This document shows positions 56,968 through 64,000 of a stretch of DNA of 64,000 bases, in pieces (within the stretch, counting starts at the first letter, position 1; every line of letters begins with the position of its first letter). A model generated the notes under the pieces. That model was not told the DNA's origin and did no database searches. It saw nothing but the letters and a program-made list of their open reading frames with translations. The stretch covers positions 184,889 to 248,888 of the forward strand of contig NZ_JACCHP010000008.1 of NCBI RefSeq assembly GCF_016031625.1, in the 5' to 3' direction. This DNA comes from Bradyrhizobium agreste. Its GTDB lineage: Bacteria > Pseudomonadota > Alphaproteobacteria > Rhizobiales > Xanthobacteraceae. The translations under genes and the position numbers were made by a program.

Positions 56968-58032
56968 ATGGCGGCTCTGCAGAAGAAGGCGCTTCCGAAC
57001 GGGTGTCTGAGTTTGACTTCCCTTGGACTTGGAACGTCGCCTTTGGGCGGCTGCGGTGTGCCCGTGAGCTTCGAGACGTTCGAGGCGGTGATTCTGAAGG
57101 CCTACGAGCAGGGCGTACGCTATTTCGATGTCGCTCCGCTCTATGGTCTCGGAAAGTCGGAGCATTTCCTCGGTCATGTTCTTCGTGTGCACGGGCTTCG
57201 TGCCGAGGTCGTGGTGAGCACCAAAGCGGGCCGGCTATTGAAGCCGGCGAGTCGGTCAAAGCGCGCCGAAAGCCTCTACGGCATCAACTGGATTGATCCG
57301 CTGCCTTTCGTCGACGAATACGATTACAGCTACGATGGCATCATGAGGTCCTTCGAGGACAGTCAGCAGCGCCTCGGTCTCGACCACATCGACATTCTTT
57401 TTCTGCACGATGTAAGTGGTGTTTGGCACCAAGACAAGTATCCCCTGTATCTGGGGCAACTTCGCAACAGCGGATACCGCGCCTGTGACGAGCTGCGCCG
57501 TTCTGGAGCGGTCAAGGCGATTGGCCTCGGCGTCAACGAAACGGCTTCGGTGCTTGAAGTGGCTGCCGAATTCGATCTCGATTGCTCGCTCGTCGCCGGA
57601 CGGTACACGCTCCTCAACCATGCGCCGTTGACGGATTTCTTTCCCGAGGCTCAACGTCGCGGCATCGGCATCATCGCGGGCGGTGTCTACAATTCCGGGA
57701 TCTTGGCTGAGGGTAGTCGAGGTAACGCTCTAACGCGGACCTATGACTACCAGGCGGCTCCCGAGGCGATCGTGCGGCGCGTAAAAGCGCTCGAAGCTGT
57801 TTGCGAACGCCACGCCGTCGTGCTCGCCAATGCAGCATCCCAGTTCGTCTATGCGCATCCGGCCGTGACATCGGTCGTTCAGGGCGCACTTACGACGGCG
57901 CATGTCACGCAAAACGTCGCCTCGATATCGGCCCCAATTCCTCAGGCGTTCTGGATGGATCTCAAGACCGAAGGCCTGATTCCCTCGGAAGCCCCGCTGC
58001 CCGAGCAGAGCTCGCTGGCCGTTTCGGGCTGA
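56968..58032 (+). CDS. Aldo/keto reductase (D-threo-aldose/L-fucose 1-dehydrogenase-like)
   Basis: About 354 residues. AKR tetrad: Asp and Tyr in YFDVAPLYGLGKSEHFLG, Lys in VVVSTKAGRLLKP, His in DILFLHDVSG. C-terminal cofactor region QFVYAHPAVTSVVQGAL. The group includes D-threo-aldose 1-dehydrogenase, L-fucose dehydrogenase and the aldo/keto pyridoxal 4-dehydrogenase; these oxidise an aldose or aldehyde hydrate to a lactone. Start 56968 is uncertain (56935 falls in the hairpin). Tandem paralogue of the next gene. Confidence 0.88.
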   Translation: MAALQKKALPNGCLSLTSLGLGTSPLGGCGVPVSFETFEAVILKAYEQGVRYFDVAPLYGLGKSEHFLGHVLRVHGLRAEVVVSTKAGRLLKPASRSKRAESLYGINWIDPLPFVDEYDYSYDGIMRSFEDSQQRLGLDHIDILFLHDVSGVWHQDKYPLYLGQLRNSGYRACDELRRSGAVKAIGLGVNETASVLEVAAEFDLDCSLVAGRYTLLNHAPLTDFFPEAQRRGIGIIAGGVYNSGILAEGSRGNALTRTYDYQAAPEAIVRRVKALEAVCERHAVVLANAASQFVYAHPAVTSVVQGALTTAHVTQNVASISAPIPQAFWMDLKTEGLIPSEAPLPEQSSLAVSG

Positions 58033-58059
58033 ACTTTCAATCAAGCAAGGAGAAGAGCG

Positions 58060-59103
58060 ATGATGCCGCTCGAGACACGAACTCTAGGCCGGACTAAAGT
58101 TTCCGTTACACCCCTGGGGCTCGGGACGGTGCCTCTTTCCGGTTTCAATGTGGCCGTGCCATATTCTGAATTCGAAGCGGTCGTAAAAACAGCATTTGAT
58201 CTAGGCGTGCGCTACTTTGATTGCGCGCCGATGTATGGTCTCGGAAAGGCCGAGCACTTCCTTGGCCGCGCGCTCCGTGACCTCGGTATCCGGGACCAGA
58301 TTGTGGTGAGCACGAAGTGCGGCCGGGTACTCAAGCCAGCCAGCCGGACACCGAAGCTCGATACCGTCTACGGGATTGAATGGGTTGATCCGTACCCATT
58401 TCGTGACACCTATGACTACACGTACAATGGCGTGATGCGCTCGTTTGAGGACAGTCAGCAGCGTTTGGGCCTCGACTATATCGATGTACTTTTGGTTCAT
58501 GACGTCGGTCGCGCATGGCACGGCGATCAAGCGGAATTCTACTGGAACCAGCTCCGTGAGAGCGGATACCGAGCCCTCGATGAGCTCAAGAGCTCGGGAG
58601 CGATTGGTGCCGTCGGATTAGGAGTGAACGAGACTGACTCGGTTGTTGGGGTGGCGCGCGAATTTCCGATCGACTGCGCGTTGATCGCAGGTCGATACAC
58701 GTTGCTCAATCATGCACCACTTGAGGGGCATTTCGACGAGTTGCAGTCCCGAAATGTCTCGGTCATCGCCGGCGGCATCTACAATTCTGGCATCTTGGCC
58801 GCTGGATCGAAGGCGACCTCGACCTACGATTATCAGAAGGTCCCGAGCGCCATTCTGGAGCGCGTCCGTTCAATCGAGGAGGTTTGCGAGCGGCACGGTA
58901 TTGATTTGCCGAGTGTCGCAACGCAGTTCGTGCAAGCGCATCCCGCCGTCGCCACCGTGGTTCAGGGCGCAAAGTCGACGAGCGAAGTTACTCAGAACGT
59001 CCGTGCTATGTCGACCAGGGTACCCTCTGCTTTCTGGCAGGAGCTGAAGACCTGCAAACTGATTCCATCAAGTGCTCCCGTTCCTGGTGGACAATTCTCG
59101 TGA
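58060..59103 (+). CDS. Aldo/keto reductase, tandem paralogue
   Basis: 347 residues, AGGAG 7 bases before ATG 58060. Tetrad residues in YFDCAPMYGLGKAEHFLG, VVSTKCGRVLKP and DVLLVHDVGR. Shares long blocks with the gene before it (MRSFEDSQQRLGLD, IAGRYTLLNHAPL, SGYRA), showing gene duplication. Probably oxidises a related sugar or the other anomer. The GTG of the next ORF overlaps its TGA. Confidence 0.9.
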   Translation: MMPLETRTLGRTKVSVTPLGLGTVPLSGFNVAVPYSEFEAVVKTAFDLGVRYFDCAPMYGLGKAEHFLGRALRDLGIRDQIVVSTKCGRVLKPASRTPKLDTVYGIEWVDPYPFRDTYDYTYNGVMRSFEDSQQRLGLDYIDVLLVHDVGRAWHGDQAEFYWNQLRESGYRALDELKSSGAIGAVGLGVNETDSVVGVAREFPIDCALIAGRYTLLNHAPLEGHFDELQSRNVSVIAGGIYNSGILAAGSKATSTYDYQKVPSAILERVRSIEEVCERHGIDLPSVATQFVQAHPAVATVVQGAKSTSEVTQNVRAMSTRVPSAFWQELKTCKLIPSSAPVPGGQFS

Positions 59104-59582
59104 ACCGGTCTGGAAACGCACAGTTCCGTTACGACGATCCGTTCGAAGGGATTGCATCAGGTTCAGCGGTCGCTGAATACGATATTGTTGTCGGGCCGGT
59201 CGTCCGCTATCTGCGCGATGTTGTCACTGACCGGTCCGTTCGTCTTCTGGCGAACTTCATCGGAACGTCACATCTGGAGGACGCAAGCGAGTCTGACTCC
59301 GACGAGTCGGATCATGTGTACGATGTTCTTGCAGCGGTTCGCGTGCCGCTGCAGCGGCGACACGAGCATCACCACCTGAAAGAGGCGGCTCATCTGATGC
59401 TGCCGCCGCGGACGGGCTCCTTCGCGCCGCGTCAGCGCACGAGCGAGGTGAGCTTGCTATCAAACGCTTGGGGTCATCTGCGTCGGGCGAGCCCGATGGC
59501 CGGCGGCAGTTTGATTGATCTGCGGCAGTGCTGCGGCCAACTTAAGCTTGGTGCTGACCTTGTGACGGGAGCCTCCGAATGA
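59100..59582 (+). CDS. Unrecognised 160-residue ORF
   Basis: GTG at 59100 overlaps the stop of the aldo/keto reductase gene, and its TGA overlaps the ATG of the next gene (ATGA). Translational coupling on both sides supports a real gene. The protein (AEYDIVVGPVVRYLRDVVTD, DASESDSDESDHVYDVLAAV, HEHHHLKEAAHLML) matches no family I know. A frameshifted different gene is the alternative. Confidence 0.4.
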   Translation: MNRSGNAQFRYDDPFEGIASGSAVAEYDIVVGPVVRYLRDVVTDRSVRLLANFIGTSHLEDASESDSDESDHVYDVLAAVRVPLQRRHEHHHLKEAAHLMLPPRTGSFAPRQRTSEVSLLSNAWGHLRRASPMAGGSLIDLRQCCGQLKLGADLVTGASE

Positions 59583-60427
59583 CGAGATATGCCATCACAG
59601 TACTTGAATACGCAACGAGCCCCAAACATCCGACAAGTGGGGTGCTGTACGGCCGGCACAATAGCGGGAGCATGAACCTGCCGTTTGCCTACGTGCTCCT
59701 GCGTAGCAGAGACACCGTCGCCTTGGTTGACACGGGGTACGATCAGTCGGATTTCGGAGGCGAGATCGCCAATACCATCGGCGTCACCGGCTGGGCCCCA
59801 CCTTCTGAGGTCTTGGGAGCCGTCGGCATTCGTCCCGAGGACGTGCAGCACGTGTTCCTGACACACGCTCATTTCGACCACATGGGGGGGCTGGATTACT
59901 TCCCGAGCGCTAAATTCTACATCCAGAAGCGCGAGATCGAGAGTTGGGTCTGGGCCATGTCCAAGGGACGTCGTTTTCGATCCCTCCTCGGTGGCATCAA
60001 TCCTGCCGATATCTTGAAGCTGGTAGATCTCGGACTGAAGAACCGGCTGGTCGTGCTGGACGGCGCCACGCACGACATCCTGCCGAACATCGATCTTCTT
60101 CCCGCCTTTGACACCCACACGGCAGGTTCGCAATATGTGGTAGTCCGTAACGGCGGAAGCATCGAGGATCGGTGGGTCCTTACCGGAGATGTTGTCTACA
60201 CCTACGAAAACCTTCACGGCGGAGATCGCGACGATCCCTGCTTCGTGCCACCAGGACTTGCGACGGGAAGTCAGACCAACCTGATTCTCACTGCAGAAGA
60301 AATGCTCGCCAGCGTCGGCGGCGACCTGCTGAGGCTCGTACCCGTCCATGAAGAAAAGCTCAAGGAACACTTCCCTTCTCGGGTGAGCGATCGGGGACTT
60401 CGAATCACCGATATCGCGACACTTTGA
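59579..60427 (+). CDS. Metallo-beta-lactamase-fold lactonase-like hydrolase
   Basis: 282 residues. Zinc motif FLTHAHFDHMGGLDYFPSA (HxHxDH), VALVDTGYDQSDFGG, bridging Asp in VLTGDVVYTYEN, and a late His in RLVPVHEEKLKEHF. Similar to AHL lactonase/4-pyridoxolactonase-like enzymes and different from the one at 40965. Directly after aldose-dehydrogenase-like genes, it probably opens the sugar lactone they make. Confidence 0.85.
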   Translation: MTRYAITVLEYATSPKHPTSGVLYGRHNSGSMNLPFAYVLLRSRDTVALVDTGYDQSDFGGEIANTIGVTGWAPPSEVLGAVGIRPEDVQHVFLTHAHFDHMGGLDYFPSAKFYIQKREIESWVWAMSKGRRFRSLLGGINPADILKLVDLGLKNRLVVLDGATHDILPNIDLLPAFDTHTAGSQYVVVRNGGSIEDRWVLTGDVVYTYENLHGGDRDDPCFVPPGLATGSQTNLILTAEEMLASVGGDLLRLVPVHEEKLKEHFPSRVSDRGLRITDIATL

Positions 60428-60465
60428 ACGGCTGAGGGACTGGCAAGCCAGCAAGGGTATCGCTC

Positions 60466-61446
60466 ATGGAATATATGCGTTTGGGCCGTTCCGGCCTCAA
60501 GATCTCGCGGATCGTACTGGGTTGTATGAGTTACGGAGTAGGGGAGCGAGGTAATCATCCTTGGACACTGGGCGAGAGCGACAGCCGACCCTTCATACAG
60601 AAGGCCCTCGATTGCGGGATCAATTGCTTCGATACCGCCAACATTTACTCGGACGGTACGAGCGAGGAGATTGTCGGCAAACATCTCAAGGAAATGGTAC
60701 CGCGAGACGAAGTCGTCATCGCTACGAAGGTCTACGGCCGCATGCGACCAGGGCCAAACGGAACTGGCCTTTCGCGAAAGGCAGTTCTTGCCGAGGCGGA
60801 AGCCAGCCTTAGGAGACTAGGCACTGACTATATCGATTTATACCAGATCCATTTTTGGGACAACGACACGCCAATCGATGAAACGCTCGAAGCCTTGAAC
60901 GATCTCGTGCGGAGCGGCAAGGTCCGTTACATCGGTGCCAGCAACACCTATGCTTGGCAATTTGCCAAAGCTTTGCACCGCGCAGACGCTAACTCTTGGG
61001 CGCGTTTCGTATCGATGCAATGTCACCTAAATCTCCTCTATCGAGAGGAGGAAAGAGAGATGCTGCCGCTCTGTCGCGACGAAGGCATCGGTGTGATCGC
61101 CTTTAGCCCGCTGGCTCGCGGGCGCCTTACCCGGCCCTGGACTGAGAAAAGTACCCGTTCCGAGACCGATAACGTGACGTCGCAGTTCTACGGACACGCC
61201 GAAGCGGCCGATCGGAGTATTGTCGACGTGCTGTCCGATATCGCAAAGGAGCGTCGGGCAGCACCAGCGCATATAGCTCTCGCCTGGGTGGCCGGAAAAG
61301 ATGGTGTAACGGCGCCCATCATCGGCGCCACGAAGCCTCAGCACTTGGATGATGCAATTGCTGCCCTAGGTCTGAAGCTGACGTCGGAGGAAATTGCGCG
61401 ACTGGAAGAGCGCTATGTGCCTCACAGCGTTGTCGGGTTGAAGTGA
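60466..61446 (+). CDS. Aldo/keto reductase (YajO/Tas-like)
   Basis: 326 residues, a different subfamily from the tandem pair. N-terminal MRLGRSGLKISRIVLGCM; tetrad in CFDTANIYSDGTSEEIVG, VVIATKVYGRM and IDLYQIHFWDND; C-terminal TAPIIGATKPQHLDDAIAAL. Last gene of the rightward sugar operon. It may reduce or oxidise a later keto intermediate. Confidence 0.9.
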   Translation: MEYMRLGRSGLKISRIVLGCMSYGVGERGNHPWTLGESDSRPFIQKALDCGINCFDTANIYSDGTSEEIVGKHLKEMVPRDEVVIATKVYGRMRPGPNGTGLSRKAVLAEAEASLRRLGTDYIDLYQIHFWDNDTPIDETLEALNDLVRSGKVRYIGASNTYAWQFAKALHRADANSWARFVSMQCHLNLLYREEEREMLPLCRDEGIGVIAFSPLARGRLTRPWTEKSTRSETDNVTSQFYGHAEAADRSIVDVLSDIAKERRAAPAHIALAWVAGKDGVTAPIIGATKPQHLDDAIAALGLKLTSEEIARLEERYVPHSVVGLK

Positions 61447-61504
61447 AACAAACCCGAATCCCGCCTCGAGGGGAGGGCTCGGTAAATCCAGAAGCAAAGC
61501 GGTC

Positions 61505-61540
61505 AAAAAAATGTGCCGGGATCAGCGAGATCCCAGCACA
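61505..61540 (-). terminator. Rho-independent terminator for the BKACE gene
   Basis: On the minus strand: stem TGTGCTGGGATC, loop TCGCT, stem GATCCCGGCACA (one mismatch), followed by seven T (61511-61505). It lies about 90 bases past the leftward BKACE gene and separates it from the convergent aldo/keto reductase gene. Confidence 0.75.
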
Positions 61541-61629
61541 GTCAGGGAGAGCCCTCGAGAGAGCGGAGTGAGGTGGTCGTTCGCCTGAATCCAGTGGTCA
61601 TTTGCTGAGGACGAGCAGGAGCAGCGGAT

Positions 61630-62511
61630 TCAAGAAATCTCGAGCATTTCCCGAACGTCGTCTGGAGAAGCGATCTCCCGACCGCAATTTCTTGCGATGT
61701 CACATGTCCGGCGGACCAGTTCTTCGTTACGCGGGCAGCCATACTCAATATAGGGATAGTCCCCAATGCCCGGAGCGATGTTACCGCCGCGCCTGGCCAC
61801 ACCTTCGCACATACCCAGCAGGTTTCCGCCAACTACGTTGGCGGTCCAAGTGTGACGAACGTGCTTCGGTAAGAATGGCAAGAATGCGTCGAGGCCTTCG
61901 AGCGTTCCCGGATGGCCGGTAAGATAAGGACCGTCCGTCATGTTGAGAAGGAAGTAGCCCGGCGCTGCTACAAGTCCCATTTCCATGAATGCGATTGCGC
62001 GTCGAACAAACCCGATCGACCAGCACGTCATCTTTGGTTTTATGCCGGCGGACTTGAGAGAACGGAAATAGTGCTCTACGGCGACCGTACGGTTTTCGTA
62101 GATACGGTCGGAATGTTCGAACACGAGCTTGTCGCGATCAAACACGTCGAGATTGGTGCTTCCAGTGTCTATGGGAACGATATCGGGTTTGGTTTCCGGA
62201 TTCCTGGCGAGCTCGAGAATGCAATCAATTCGCGCCTTCGGATCAGTGTCGTTGGCGAAAAAGCCGAGCGTCGGCAGTATCAGGATGTCGCATTTCTGCC
62301 TGACCTTGCGGATGATCTCAGCGTTCTTCTCGGCCGTGTGGAGCGGCGCTCCATCGTCCGCGCGAGCGTGAAAATGAAGGATCGACGCTCCAGCTTCGCG
62401 ACAGCGGGCCGCGGTCTCGGCTATTTCATCTGCGGTCCATGGCACATTTGGGTTTCCGTCCCGCATCGCGTATTCGTTCACGCGAGCTTCGACGATCATC
62501 TTTCTCAGCAT
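61630..62511 (-). CDS. Beta-keto acid cleavage enzyme (BKACE/Kce family, DUF849)
   Basis: About 293 residues from ATG 62511. Motifs: KMIVEARVNEYAMRDGNPNV P, ASILHFHARADDG (zinc HxH), ILPTLGFFANDTDPKARI, IDTGSTNLDVFD, and the C-terminal GVARRGGNIAPGIGDYPY. The family condenses a beta-keto acid with acetyl-CoA and splits it to acetoacetate and an acyl-CoA; substrates include 3-keto-5-aminohexanoate and dehydrocarnitine. Divergent from the LysR gene, which probably controls it. Confidence 0.9.
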   Translation of the reverse strand: MLRKMIVEARVNEYAMRDGNPNVPWTADEIAETAARCREAGASILHFHARADDGAPLHTAEKNAEIIRKVRQKCDILILPTLGFFANDTDPKARIDCILELARNPETKPDIVPIDTGSTNLDVFDRDKLVFEHSDRIYENRTVAVEHYFRSLKSAGIKPKMTCWSIGFVRRAIAFMEMGLVAAPGYFLLNMTDGPYLTGHPGTLEGLDAFLPFLPKHVRHTWTANVVGGNLLGMCEGVARRGGNIAPGIGDYPYIEYGCPRNEELVRRTCDIARNCGREIASPDDVREMLEIS

Positions 62512-62639
62512 TGTCCGTTTCTCTCGCGAAGTGCCGCCGGAGCTCGACTTTGGTTCATGGCGGCCTCCTTCACAGTGCATCAGCCACGAACGACTTTTCG
62601 ACCAAAAGATTATGGCTCCGACGGCAAATGCCCAAACGA

Positions 62640-62666
62640 CTTTTATCGGGCCACTTGTGATAAAAG
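62640..62666 (+). promoter_or_regulatory. LysR-type binding site between BKACE and LysR genes
   Basis: Perfect 8-bp inverted repeat CTTTTATC (62640-62647) and GATAAAAG (62659-62666) with 11 bases between, about 38 bases upstream of the LysR start. The symmetry fits the T-N11-A box of LysR regulators controlling a divergent pair. Confidence 0.7.
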
Positions 62667-62703
62667 CTCACAACGTCTAAACTTTAGGCTTTCGAGGTAT
62701 CGC

Positions 62704-63606
62704 ATGGTGCGCCCCCGACCTTCGCTCAATGCGCTGCGTGCCTTCGAGGCGACGGCTAGGTTGCGCAGCATGACTGCAGCGTCGCTGGAGTTATCCGTCA
62801 CCCATGGGGCGATTAGCCGGCACATCCGTTCGCTTGAGGAATTGCTGGGCGTCCCACTGTTGGTGCGTGGGACGTCGTCCACAGACCCCACGCCCGAGGG
62901 GATTCGTCTGGCCGAAGGGCTGTCTGGCGCATTCAGCCTTATCGACGCGAGCGTGGAGCAGATTCTGCCGGGACCGCTGACCGTTTCATGTTCGGCGACT
63001 ATCATGATGTATTGGCTAATCCCCCGCCTCGCGGCCTTTCACGAAGCTCATAGGGGGATCGATCTCCAGTTCAACCTGAACTACGATCAAGTGGATTTCA
63101 TCCGTGACAAGGTCAGTATTGCTATCCGTTCCAGTACCATTGCACCGCCGCGGGACGTAGTCATAAAAGAGCTTGCGCGAGAGTGGATTTCGCCCGTTTG
63201 CGCAGCTTCTTACGCCAAGGCCCTGCAGGATCCGGAAGACATCGCCGGCTGCCGTTTGCTGGGGACACGCACGCGCCCCGAGGCCTGGTCAGATTGGCTG
63301 GATGAAATGCGGTTGAAGCAGGATATCCACATTCAAGAATCGTATGATCATTTCTATCTTCTCATCCAGGCCGCGTTATGCGGACTGGGATTGGCGCTGG
63401 TCCCGACGATGTTCGTCCTTGAGGAGATCAATAGCGGGAGGCTGGTTGCACCCTTTGGAAGCATCCCCGGTAAACGGACCTTGATGCTCTGGACCGCGCC
63501 CCACGTTGCAACTCGCCCCGAGAGTAGAGCGGTTTCGCAATGGCTTACACGCGAAATGTCGGCCACTGCGAAGAGCTGTGCCATGCTGGCTAAGGTCGAG
63601 GCTTAG
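62704..63606 (+). CDS. LysR-family regulator (GcvA type)
   Basis: 300 residues from ATG 62704. Winged helix RPRPSLNALRAFEATARLRS MTAASLELSVTHGAISRHIR SLEELLGVPLLVRG; ligand domain follows (LTVSCSATIMMYWLIPRLAA, LIQAALCGLGLALVPTMFV). GcvA-like start PSLNALRAFEA. Probably regulates the divergent BKACE gene and perhaps the gene downstream. Confidence 0.92.
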   Translation: MVRPRPSLNALRAFEATARLRSMTAASLELSVTHGAISRHIRSLEELLGVPLLVRGTSSTDPTPEGIRLAEGLSGAFSLIDASVEQILPGPLTVSCSATIMMYWLIPRLAAFHEAHRGIDLQFNLNYDQVDFIRDKVSIAIRSSTIAPPRDVVIKELAREWISPVCAASYAKALQDPEDIAGCRLLGTRTRPEAWSDWLDEMRLKQDIHIQESYDHFYLLIQAALCGLGLALVPTMFVLEEINSGRLVAPFGSIPGKRTLMLWTAPHVATRPESRAVSQWLTREMSATAKSCAMLAKVEA

Positions 63607-63789
63607 CAAGCTCTCCCGATCTCAGCGAAGGCCGAGCCCTTGTGAGTTTTCCTCACGGGTCGCTCCACGAATATCGTTTGCCGTCATGACATGGCCCGGG
63701 TGAAGATATCCCCGTCCGCATCCAAACGTTCTTCGTTTGTGGGGGATCATAGAGACGAATTCCGGGAAGAAATGCAGCAAGGCGTCACA

Positions 63790-64000
63790 ATGCGCAGCGA
63801 CAATCCGCGATCCGAGTTCACAGCCCGATATCTGATCGAGACCGTCGATAGTCTCGAGAGGGCGGCGGAAATCGTCGCAGGAGAGCAGTCAAGCGGGACG
63901 TTTCTCTCGTTGCCTGGCGAAACGGACGAGCTGAAGAAGCGGTCGCGCGCACGGGTACTTGGGGTGACCGAGTTGCCATCCGCCGACGCCCCGACATTGC
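63790..64000 (+). CDS. RuBisCO-like protein, N-terminus (cut by window end)
   Basis: ATG 63790 (AAGG 8 bases upstream; ATG 63772 is an in-frame alternative) opens 70 visible codons reading EFTARYLIETVDSLERAAEI, VAGEQSSGTFLSLPGE and TDELKKRSRARVLGVTEL. The IETxxxLExAAExIAGEQSxGTF...PGETxEL pattern is the start of form IV RuBisCO-like proteins. Relatives act in D-apiose/isoapionate catabolism (OiaC/OiaX) and on other sugar-phosphate keto acids, not in CO2 fixation. Catalytic residues lie outside the window. Confidence 0.8.
   Translation, partial: MRSDNPRSEFTARYLIETVDSLERAAEIVAGEQSSGTFLSLPGETDELKKRSRARVLGVTELPSADAPTL

Noticed and set aside
59474..60454. 326-codon minus-strand open frame
   Set aside because: Antisense of the MBL hydrolase, whose HxHxDH and other zinc residues are clear.

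Overview
The window looks like part of the accessory (symbiosis-island) DNA of a nitrogen-fixing alphaproteobacterium, most likely Bradyrhizobium, less likely Mesorhizobium or another rhizobium. The evidence is two NifA/sigma-54 promoter arrangements, a gibberellin (GA) operon, a NopD/XopD-like SUMO-protease effector, a pair of M16 zinc peptidases like rhizobial y4wA/y4wB, decayed integrative-element genes next to tRNA 3'-end scars, and many broken genes and transposase fragments.

Layout. 0-7.4 kb: an M16 peptidase pair behind a NifA site (leftward), a GNAT acetyltransferase, a broken membrane-protein gene, then folE-queD and a broken queE (preQ0/queuosine-precursor genes) behind a second NifA site. 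7.4-15.5 kb: decaying genes around a large NopD-like effector that is split at a run of eight G. 15.5-23.5 kb: GC-rich GA operon (cyp114, ferredoxin, SDR, cyp117, GGPP synthase, ent-copalyl diphosphate synthase, ent-kaurene synthase). Only the 3' end of an upstream P450 gene, probably cyp112, remains, so the encoded route should stop at GA12. 23.8-38.3 kb: a graveyard of mobile DNA. It is bordered by a tRNA-fMet-like scar and a tRNA-Lys-like scar and holds a strawberry-notch-type helicase, a toprim protein, a DUF2493 protein, a Fic fragment, and IS110 and IS66 fragments. Inside it lies a partly deleted leftward operon encoding aminodeoxychorismate synthase (PabA, and PabB fused to a GNAT domain), an HDAC-like amidohydrolase, a truncated chorismate mutase and a truncated exporter.

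38.7-51 kb: an intact catabolic regulon. One operon (enoyl-CoA hydratase, three-subunit molybdenum hydroxylase, metallo-beta-lactamase lactonase, SDR, acyl-CoA ligase) and a second unit (periplasmic binding protein, 4-hydroxybutyryl-CoA-dehydratase-like enzyme, CoxG) share a promoter/operator motif and flank a gene for a tandem-domain HxlR regulator. Together they suggest CoA-dependent breakdown of a heterocyclic, furan-like or gamma-hydroxy/gamma-lactone carboxylic acid.

51-64 kb: lrgAB, a FadR-type GntR regulator, a ribose-type sugar ABC transporter, two tandem aldose-dehydrogenase-like aldo/keto reductases, an unknown small ORF, a second MBL lactonase, a third aldo/keto reductase, a BKACE-family beta-keto acid cleavage enzyme, a LysR regulator and the start of a RuBisCO-like protein cut by the window end. 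This reads as oxidation of a sugar to a lactone and an aldonate, followed by RuBisCO-like and keto-acid-cleavage chemistry.
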